Part shown: piece after piece, positions 1-4,876 of the stretch
How positions within the stretch are numbered: the first letter of the stretch is position 1
How the letters are laid out: each line of letters starts with the position of its first letter
Assembly (NCBI RefSeq): GCF_000966975.1
Contig: NZ_JZWV01001205.1
Location: 1 to 5,737, forward strand
DNA: 5,737 bases
Source of the DNA: Streptomyces katrae
GTDB lineage: Bacteria > Actinomycetota > Actinomycetes > Streptomycetales > Streptomycetaceae
Reading direction: 5' to 3'
The notes under the pieces: generated by a model
What the model was told of the DNA's origin: nothing
The model's database searches: none
What the model saw: only the letters and a program-made list of their open reading frames with translations
Position numbers and translations under genes: made by a program

Positions 1-17
1 CGGCCGCCGGACCGGGG

Positions 18-1184
18 TCAGAGGCCCCGGCGCCGGCGTGCCCGCCGGACAGCGGCGGCGGCGCCCAGCAGGGCCACCGTCGCGCCGGCGGCTCCGGCGG
101 CCGTGGCGGCGTCCTTGCGGCCCAGGCGGCGGCCCGCGACGGTGTGCCGGCCCGCCACCTCCTGGAGGAGCTCGGCCAGCACCTCCTCGTTGGTCCAGCG
201 GGGCCGCCAGCCGGCCGCGTGCAGCCCGCTGACGCTGACCACCCAGGGGTGCATCGTGTACGCCAGGTCCCCGGCCGGGGAGGGGGTCAGGCCGATCCGG
301 TGCAGCCGGGCCGCGGCGCCCAGGGCGACCGCGGAGGGCAGCTCCATGCGGCGGATGCCGCTGAGCTCCTCGACCTCCTCCTGTTCCAGCCAGCCCTCGC
401 AGCCGACGGCCAGCTCGCCCTCGACCTTCTCCAGGGCGGCGTACTCCAGGGCGCTGACCAGGTCCTCGACGTGGCAGAACTGCCAGGTCGGCCGGGAGCC
501 CGCGACCACGAGCAGGCGCGGGGACTCGAAGTACCGGGTCAGGGCGGTGTCCGTGCCGCCGACCAGCACGGCCGGGCGGAGCACGGTCACGTTCAGGCCG
601 GGGTGGGCGCGGGGGGCCCGGCGGCCCAGGCGCTCGATCTCCAGCAGGTCGCCGACGCCGGTGGCCTCGGCGGTGGCGCGCAGCTCGGAGTCCTCCGAGA
701 GCGGGATGTCGTTGTCGGGCAGGGCCCCGTAGACCATGGCGGAGGTGCACAGCACGACCCGGTGCACCCCGGCCGCCGCGGCGGCGGTGAGCACGGTCTG
801 CGTGCCGCGCACGTTGTACGCCGTACGGGCCGCGGGGTCGGTCTCCAGGTCGAGGTCGAGGGCGAGGTGCACGACCACGTCCGCGCCGCGCAGCCGGTCG
901 GCGATGGCGGGGTCGCGGACGTCCAGGACGTGCCACTGGGCGTCGGCGCAGTCCCCGCGCCGCTCGTCGATGGCGATGACCTGCTTGACCTCGTCGGATT
1001 CGGCGAGGCGGCGCACGAGCGCGGCGCCGACGCCGGAGGCGGCCCCGGTGACCGCGATCACGGGGCTGCGGCGGCGGGGGACGGCTTCGTTTCGCGGCTG
1101 GCGAACGCCGGGGGCGCTGTCGCCGTGCTCAGGGCGGTTTTCGGCGTCGTGCGGCGCGCGAGCCTGCGGATCTGGGGAACTCAC
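18..1184 (-). CDS. SDR-family NAD-dependent epimerase/dehydratase-like protein
   Basis: Predicted 388-residue Rossmann-fold protein of the extended short-chain dehydrogenase/reductase type. Visible: nucleotide-binding loop TGAASGVG (residues 46-53), acidic Asp73 at the end of the second strand (VIAIDE), which favours NAD over NADP, the HLA strand-end (106-108), Asn124 in YNVRGT, TSAMVYG (147-153) as in GalE-like enzymes, and LRPAVLVGG (202-210). The Tyr-x-x-x-Lys pair expected about 25 residues after VYG is not there; that stretch reads GVGDLLEIERL (176-186). Residues 1-40 are a polar, probably disordered leader. Residues 359-379 are Ala/Gly/Val/Leu-rich and are followed by RRARRRR, possibly a C-terminal membrane anchor. 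The GTG start at 1184 is chosen because GGAGA lies 6 bases upstream; the frame stays open far beyond it, but that is antisense to the next gene. Family assignment is firm; substrate is unknown, and the protein may be a non-catalytic NAD sensor. Confidence 0.9.
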   Translation of the reverse strand: MSSPDPQARAPHDAENRPEHGDSAPGVRQPRNEAVPRRRSPVIAVTGAASGVGAALVRRLAESDEVKQVIAIDERRGDCADAQWHVLDVRDPAIADRLRGADVVVHLALDLDLETDPAARTAYNVRGTQTVLTAAAAAGVHRVVLCTSAMVYGALPDNDIPLSEDSELRATAEATGVGDLLEIERLGRRAPRAHPGLNVTVLRPAVLVGGTDTALTRYFESPRLLVVAGSRPTWQFCHVEDLVSALEYAALEKVEGELAVGCEGWLEQEEVEELSGIRRMELPSAVALGAAARLHRIGLTPSPAGDLAYTMHPWVVSVSGLHAAGWRPRWTNEEVLAELLQEVAGRHTVAGRRLGRKDAATAAGAAGATVALLGAAAAVRRARRRRGL

Positions 1185-1190
1185 CGGGCG

Positions 1191-1195
1191 TCTCC
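1191..1195 (-). promoter_or_regulatory. Ribosome-binding site of the SDR gene
   Basis: GGAGA on the minus strand (tctcc on plus) lies 6 bases before the GTG at 1184. It decides the start, because the same reading frame stays open for another 1.5 kb upstream through the divergent gene. Confidence 0.75.
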
Positions 1196-1209
1196 AGCGG
1201 TTGTCTTCA

Positions 1210-1237
1210 GTGGGGACGCGCCGTGACGCGTACCCAC
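1210..1237. promoter_or_regulatory. Imperfect inverted repeat in divergent intergenic region
   Basis: Left arm gtggggacgcg (1210-1220) and right arm cgcgtacccac (1227-1237) are complementary at 10 of 11 positions around the 6-base spacer ccgtga. The dyad sits 26-53 bases upstream of the SDR start and about 140 bases upstream of the zincin-like start, in the 192-base region between two divergent genes. That position suits an operator for the SDR promoter or, if transcribed, a leader hairpin. No convincing -10/-35 pair could be read for the SDR gene, so the promoter is not placed. The dyad is seen directly; its role is inference. Confidence 0.4.
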
Positions 1238-1295
1238 CAGGTGATGTCCATCCTGCCGCAGCCCAGGAGTCGGCGGAGCACCGAGCCCGGAAGCG

Positions 1296-1322
1296 GGAGT
1301 GGTGTCTACGCTGGGTGGTGTT
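1296..1322 (+). promoter_or_regulatory. Weak candidate promoter for the zincin-NUDIX operon (SigR-like)
   Basis: GGAGT (1296-1300) and GTT (1320-1322) are separated by 19 bases. This resembles the actinobacterial SigR/SigH pattern GGAAT-N18/19-GTT with one mismatch. It would give a leader of about 45-50 bases before the GTG at 1377. A TANNNT-like tacgct at 1307-1312 also occurs, without a good -35 partner. Such short patterns are frequent by chance, so this is only a hint. Confidence 0.15.
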
Positions 1323-1366
1323 GTCGGACCATTGCCCGTCGGCACCCGCCGGCGGCCCTACGAGCC

Positions 1367-1371
1367 GAGGA
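1367..1371 (+). promoter_or_regulatory. Ribosome-binding site of the zincin-like gene
   Basis: GAGGA lies 5 bases before the GTG at 1377. It favours this start over the in-frame GTG at 1299, which has no comparable site and would add 26 Arg/Pro/Gly-rich residues not expected for the family. Confidence 0.75.
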
Positions 1372-1376
1372 AACCC

Positions 1377-2771
1377 GTGAGCGACACCCCATTCGGATTC
1401 GGCCTTCCGCCGGAGGAGCCGGAGGACGGCGACAAGGGCAAGAAGGGGGGCCAGGGCGGCCCCGCGAATCCGTTCGGGTTCGGCCCGGGCGGCCTCCCCG
1501 GCGGACTTCCGGGCGGTGCGGACAATCCGTTCGCCGCGATGTTCGGTTCGATGAACCCCAACGACCTCGGTGCCGCCTTCCAGCAGCTGGGCCAGATGCT
1601 GAGCTACGAGGGCGGTCCCGTGAACTGGGACATGGCCAAGGACATCGCCCGCCAGACCGTCGCCCAGGGCACGGCGGACGGCGTGAAGGACGCCAGCGTC
1701 GGCATCGCCGAGAAGTCTGCGGTGGAGGAGGCGGTGCGCCTGGCCGACCTGTGGCTGGACGGTGTGACCTCCCTGCCGTCGGGCGCCAACGCGGCCGTCG
1801 CGTGGAGCCGCGCCGAGTGGGTCGAGGCGACCCTCCCGGTGTGGAAGGAGCTGGTGGACCCGGTCGCCGAGCGCGTCGGCGCGGCCATGGGCAGCGTGCT
1901 GCCCGAGGAGATGCAGGCCATGGCGGGCCCGCTGCTGGGCATGATGCGCTCCATGGGCGGGGCCATGTTCGGCCAGCAGATCGGCCAGGCCTTGGGCGTC
2001 CTCGCGGGCGAGGTCGTCGGCTCCACGGACATCGGGCTGCCGCTGGGCCCGGCCGGGCGGGCGGCGCTGCTGCCGCTGAACATCGAGAGCTTCGGCAAGG
2101 ACCTGAGCGTCCCCTCCGACGAGGTGCGGCTGTACCTGGCCCTGCGCGAGGCGGCGCACGCCCGTCTCTTCGCGCACGTGCCGTGGCTGCGCTCGCACCT
2201 GTTCGGCGCCGTCGAGGGCTACGCGCGGGGCATCAAGGTGGACACCTCGAAGCTGGAGGACGTGGTCGGCCAGCTCGACCCGTCGAACCCGGAGCAGCTG
2301 CAGGAAGCGCTGCAGGGCGGTATGTTCCAGCCGCAGGACACCCCGGAGCAGAAGGCCGCCCTGGCCCGGCTGGAGACGGCGCTCGCGCTGGTCGAGGGCT
2401 GGGTGGACGCCGTGGTGCACGAGGCGGCCAAGCCCCGGCTGACCTCGGCCGACGCCATGCGCGAGACGATGCGCCGCCGGCGTGCCTCGGGCGGTCCGGC
2501 GGAGCAGACCTTCGCCACCCTGATCGGGCTGGAGCTGCGGCCGCGCCGGCTGCGCGACGCCTCCCGGCTGTGGGCCTCGCTCACGGACGCGCGCGGCGTG
2601 GACGGCCGCGACGGCCTGTGGGAGCACCCCGACATGCTGCCGACGGCTTCGGACCTGGACGACCCGGACGGATTCGTGCACCGCGAGCAGCTGGACTTCT
2701 CGGAGATCGACAAGATGCTCGGCGAGGCCGCCGAGAAGCGCGACCAGGGCGAGGGTGACGAGAAGAAGTGA
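1377..2771 (+). CDS. Zincin-like metalloprotease-family protein (DUF2342 / Zincin_2)
   Basis: Predicted 464-residue cytosolic protein of the actinobacterial DUF2342/Zincin_2 family, usually annotated as zinc-dependent metalloprotease or putative hydrolase. Order: a Gly/Pro/Phe-rich low-complexity leader (about 1-57) with repeated FGFG and NPF motifs; a Met/Gly-rich helical stretch (about 170-205) with MMRSMGGAMFGQQIGQALG; the putative active-site region LREAAHARLFAHVPWL (256-271); Glu280 in AVEGYARG as a possible third ligand; and VEGWVDAVVHEAA (339-351), another conserved-looking acidic/His segment. The tail is highly charged (ends DQGEGDEKK). No signal peptide is visible. The usual HExxH reads R257-E258-A-A-H261, so the first zinc-ligand His is absent. 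Proteolysis therefore cannot be assumed; family membership is well supported by overall sequence, but substrate is unknown. The stop codon overlaps the NUDIX start, implying co-translation. Confidence 0.88.
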   Translation: MSDTPFGFGLPPEEPEDGDKGKKGGQGGPANPFGFGPGGLPGGLPGGADNPFAAMFGSMNPNDLGAAFQQLGQMLSYEGGPVNWDMAKDIARQTVAQGTADGVKDASVGIAEKSAVEEAVRLADLWLDGVTSLPSGANAAVAWSRAEWVEATLPVWKELVDPVAERVGAAMGSVLPEEMQAMAGPLLGMMRSMGGAMFGQQIGQALGVLAGEVVGSTDIGLPLGPAGRAALLPLNIESFGKDLSVPSDEVRLYLALREAAHARLFAHVPWLRSHLFGAVEGYARGIKVDTSKLEDVVGQLDPSNPEQLQEALQGGMFQPQDTPEQKAALARLETALALVEGWVDAVVHEAAKPRLTSADAMRETMRRRRASGGPAEQTFATLIGLELRPRRLRDASRLWASLTDARGVDGRDGLWEHPDMLPTASDLDDPDGFVHREQLDFSEIDKMLGEAAEKRDQGEGDEKK

Positions 2772-3310
2772 GCCTGTACGAGGACGCCGTCCTGGTCCTG
2801 AAGGACTACGAGGGCCGGGACGAGCAGCAGCGCGGCCTGCGGGACGTCTACCTGGAGCACCTGGCGGAGCACCCGGACGGGATGTACAAGCCCTGCCAGG
2901 CCGGCCATGTGACGGGCAGCGCGCTGGTGATCGACCCGGTGGGCGGCCGCGTGCTGCTGACCCTGCACAAGAAGCTCGGCCTGTGGCTGCAGATGGGCGG
3001 GCACTGCGAGCCCGGTGACAGCACGCTGGCGGGCGCTGCGCTGCGCGAGGCGGTCGAGGAGTCGGGGATCCCCTCCGGGCTGACGCTGCTGGAGGGCGGG
3101 CCGGTGCGGCTGGACAAGCACCCGATCCCAGCGCCGTGCAACTGGCACCTGGACGTGCAGTACGCGGCGCTGGCCCGGGCCGGTGCGACGGCGGAGATCA
3201 GCGACGAGTCGCTGGACCTGCGCTGGTTCCCGTACGCGGAGGTCGCCGCGGTGGCCGACACCTCGGTGGTGCGGCTGGTGGAGGCGACCCTGGCGCGGCT
3301 GGGCGCGTAA
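2768..3310 (+). CDS. NUDIX hydrolase
   Basis: Predicted 180-residue hydrolase of nucleoside-diphosphate-linked compounds. The Nudix box is clear: GGHCEPGD (77-84) followed by LREAVEESGI (92-101), giving the metal-binding core R93-E94-x-x-E97-E98-x-G100. Compared with G-x5-E-x7-REUxEExGU it has Asp84 for the first Glu and one extra residue before the RE pair; I believe this variant is common in actinobacterial relatives. A helical N-terminal segment (1-35) precedes the fold. CNWHLDVQY (124-132) and ESLDLRWFP (147-155) are typical later strands of the domain. The GTG start shares four bases (GTGA) with the zincin-like stop. No good Shine-Dalgarno sequence sits at normal distance (GAGG is about 13 bases away), so translational coupling is likely. 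Substrate cannot be read; candidates include oxidised nucleotides, NDP-sugars or dinucleotides. Confidence 0.93.
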   Translation: MSLYEDAVLVLKDYEGRDEQQRGLRDVYLEHLAEHPDGMYKPCQAGHVTGSALVIDPVGGRVLLTLHKKLGLWLQMGGHCEPGDSTLAGAALREAVEESGIPSGLTLLEGGPVRLDKHPIPAPCNWHLDVQYAALARAGATAEISDESLDLRWFPYAEVAAVADTSVVRLVEATLARLGA

Positions 3311-3319
3311 GGGCATGAG

Positions 3320-3362
3320 GAAGGGGCGGGTCCCGCGGGAATCCCGCGGGGTCCGCCCCTTC
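3320..3362. terminator. Probable bidirectional terminator hairpin
   Basis: The arms 3321-3340 and 3342-3361 pair along their whole 20 bases, with two adjacent G-U wobbles, around a single base at 3341 (in RNA the apex would open slightly). One more G-C pair closes at 3320/3362. The hairpin lies in the 80-base gap between the NUDIX stop (3310) and the stop of the convergent AIM24 gene (3391). There is no long U-tract on either strand, only CCTTCTCC and CCTTCCTC, as is usual for strong GC-rich hairpins in streptomycetes. It most likely ends transcription from both sides. Confidence 0.85.
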
Positions 3363-3390
3363 TCCGTACCGGCCCGGTGGGCCCGCCGGG

Positions 3391-4146
3391 TCAGTTCCAG
3401 ACGTTGTTCTGGTTCTGGGCGTGCACCCCGTGCTGGCCCATGCCGTACTGGGCGGCGATGCCCTGGCCCAGCTGGGCGTTCTGCGGCGGCAGCACCTCGC
3501 TGGGCTGCACCAGGGCGAAGCCGGTGCCGAGGAAGCTGAGCTCCCAGCCCTCGCCGGTGTTGCCGCGGCGCCGCCAGACGCCGCTGGAGTGCGTCTGGGC
3601 CTGCATCTGGACGCGCAGCGAGGTGGACCAGGCGACGATGGCGTCCGCGTCGACGTTGACGTACTTGTCCGGGGTGACCTGCATCATCAGCGGCTGTCCG
3701 GAGGTCATCAGGGCGACCTTGCCGCGGCCGGTGATGTTGAGCTGGTACTTGCCCGAGCCGGAGATCCCGTACTGGCTGTCCACCGCGATGACCTCGGTGT
3801 GCAGGGTGGAGTCCATGGCCAGGACGTAGCTGCTGTCGACGGTCAGGCCCTCGTGGTCGACGTCGAGGACGTGGACGTGCTGGGCGAGGTTGGCGAAGTA
3901 GACGGTGCCCTGCCCGGAGCAGCGCATCAGGTCGAGGCCCTCGCCGGTGCGCAGGCGCGCGCCGCGCTGGTTGCTGCTCTGGTACTCGCCGTCGAAGTCG
4001 ACGATGCCCTGGTAGGCGACCATCGAGCCCTTGCGGGCGAGGACGTCGTCGGAGCCAGCCAGGGTGACCCGCAGCAGCTGCGGGTTCTGGACGGCGTACC
4101 GCTCCTGGGACTGCTGCTCGGCGTGGCCGAAAAGTGAGCTCTGCAT
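3391..4146 (-). CDS. AIM24 family protein, third of operon
   Basis: Predicted 251-residue beta-rich protein of the AIM24 (formerly DUF124) family. Landmarks shared with its two neighbours are RKGSMVAYQG (38-47), LMRCSGQG (73-80), the VLAMD strand (108-112), DAIVAWS (168-174) and a closing ALVQPSEV (211-218). The middle (124-160) is a Gly-rich strand region, ISGSGKYQLNITGRGKVAL. After the domain comes a 33-residue Gln/Asn/Gly/His-rich tail (219-251) not seen in the other two. There is no signal peptide or membrane segment, so it is probably cytosolic or peripheral. The ATG at 4146 is chosen for its GGGGGAG site 10 bases upstream and the 17-base gap to the preceding gene. Biochemical role is unknown: the yeast namesake is a mitochondrial inner-membrane protein linked to MICOS, which does not define a bacterial function. 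Confidence 0.9.
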   Translation of the reverse strand: MQSSLFGHAEQQSQERYAVQNPQLLRVTLAGSDDVLARKGSMVAYQGIVDFDGEYQSSNQRGARLRTGEGLDLMRCSGQGTVYFANLAQHVHVLDVDHEGLTVDSSYVLAMDSTLHTEVIAVDSQYGISGSGKYQLNITGRGKVALMTSGQPLMMQVTPDKYVNVDADAIVAWSTSLRVQMQAQTHSSGVWRRRGNTGEGWELSFLGTGFALVQPSEVLPPQNAQLGQGIAAQYGMGQHGVHAQNQNNVWN

Positions 4147-4156
4147 GGTGTGTCCG

Positions 4157-4166
4157 CTCCCCCTCA
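4157..4166 (-). promoter_or_regulatory. Stop codon overlapping Shine-Dalgarno, middle/last AIM24 junction
   Basis: On the minus strand the TGA of the middle AIM24 gene (4166-4164) runs straight into the purine tract GAGGGGGAG that serves the next ATG at 4146. A terminating ribosome would sit on the next gene's binding site, so coupled translation of the two paralogues is likely. Confidence 0.65.
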
Positions 4167-4862
4167 GCCCCGGGTCCGGAGCCGGTCGGTGCTGTCCTCG
4201 CTGGGCTGTACGACGACGATGCCCTGGCCGGAGAAGGCCATCTGGTAGGCCTCCCCGCTGCCCCGGCCGATCAGGGACGAGGCCTTGAAGCTGCTCTTGC
4301 CCTTGACCTTGAGGTTCGGGGACCAGGCGACGAGCGCGTCGGGGTCGACGAACGTCTCGTCCTCGCCGCGCCCGCAGTCGACCACGATCGGGGTGCCGCG
4401 CGAGGTGATGGCGACCCAGCCGGTGCCGGAGACCTGCACGTTGAACAGGCCCTGGCCGGCGAACTTCGCCATGCCCTTGACCCGCTCCACGCCCCACTGG
4501 AGGTGGGCGTCGAAGGCGAGCAGGTTGGTGCCGTTGACGGAGAGGGCGTCGTTGTTGAGATTGATGCAGACGACGTTCGCGCCGTAGTCGGCGAGGTAGA
4601 GCAGGCCGTCGCCACTGCACTTCATCAGCGGGGCGCCCTCGCCCGTGAGCCACTGGGAGGCCCTCTGGCGCAGGGCCGGCGGGTTGGGCTCGTACTGGAC
4701 GAAGCCCTCGTAGGCGACCATCGACCCGGTGCGGGCGAAGAGGTCCTGGCCGCTCTGCATGGCGACCTTGAGCATGGCCGAACCGTGGTTCTCCATACGG
4801 GCCGTGACCGGGGTCGGGGCGTAGCCCGCGAGCTGCTGGTTCATCGGGTTCATGGCATTCAT
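4164..4862 (-). CDS. AIM24 family protein, second of operon
   Basis: Predicted 232-residue AIM24-family protein. Shared landmarks: RTGSMVAYEG (44-53), LMKCSGDGLLYLAD (79-92), NLLAFD (113-118), a Gly-rich strand region with AGQGLFNVQVSGTGWVAI (135-152), DALVAWSPNLKV (175-186) and IVVVQPSED (215-223). The N-terminus MNAMNPMNQQ is Met/Asn/Gln-rich, and the protein ends soon after the domain with a short charged tail (DRLRTRG). GRGSGEAYQMAF (199-210) is a distinct Gly-rich turn before the last strand. There is no signal peptide. The ATG at 4862 has GAGGGAG 6 bases upstream; in-frame ATGs at 4853 and 4844 lack a comparable site. It lies 11 bases after the upstream AIM24 gene and is clearly cotranscribed. 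It is a diverged paralogue of both neighbours, so old duplication is likely. Function unknown. Confidence 0.9.
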   Translation of the reverse strand: MNAMNPMNQQLAGYAPTPVTARMENHGSAMLKVAMQSGQDLFARTGSMVAYEGFVQYEPNPPALRQRASQWLTGEGAPLMKCSGDGLLYLADYGANVVCINLNNDALSVNGTNLLAFDAHLQWGVERVKGMAKFAGQGLFNVQVSGTGWVAITSRGTPIVVDCGRGEDETFVDPDALVAWSPNLKVKGKSSFKASSLIGRGSGEAYQMAFSGQGIVVVQPSEDSTDRLRTRG

Positions 4863-4868
4863 GTGGGG

Positions 4869-4876
4869 CTCCCTCA
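4869..4876 (-). promoter_or_regulatory. Stop codon overlapping Shine-Dalgarno, first/middle AIM24 junction
   Basis: The TGA of the first AIM24 gene (4876-4874) overlaps the tract GAGGGAG (4875-4869), 6 bases before the ATG at 4862. It has the same design as the next junction in this operon, supporting coupled expression. Confidence 0.65.

Noticed and set aside
12..30. 6-bp hairpin ccgggg/ccccgg around the SDR stop codon as a terminator
   Set aside because: It is short, overlaps the last codons, and such GC hairpins are frequent in this composition. The sequence downstream of the stop is cut by the window edge.
2412..2432. VVHEAAK in the zincin-like protein as the true HExxH site
   Set aside because: H348-E-A-A-K352 lacks the second His, so it is not a complete motif; it is noted only as possible extra ligands.
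1185..2681. An 887-codon minus-strand open frame extending the SDR gene upstream through the zincin-like gene
   Set aside because: The added part is antisense to a recognisable DUF2342 gene and is Arg/His/Gly/Gln-rich with no domain. The GTG at 1184 has a good ribosome-binding site, so the extension is a GC-bias artefact.
1223..2758. A 511-codon plus-strand frame overlapping the zincin-like gene in another phase
   Set aside because: Its composition is Arg/Gly/Pro-dominated shadow coding; the real frame gives a recognisable family protein.
3391..4653. A longer 420-codon version of the third AIM24 gene starting inside the middle AIM24 gene
   Set aside because: The extra 169 residues are out-of-frame shadow of the middle gene, and the ATG at 4146 has its own Shine-Dalgarno and begins the domain normally.
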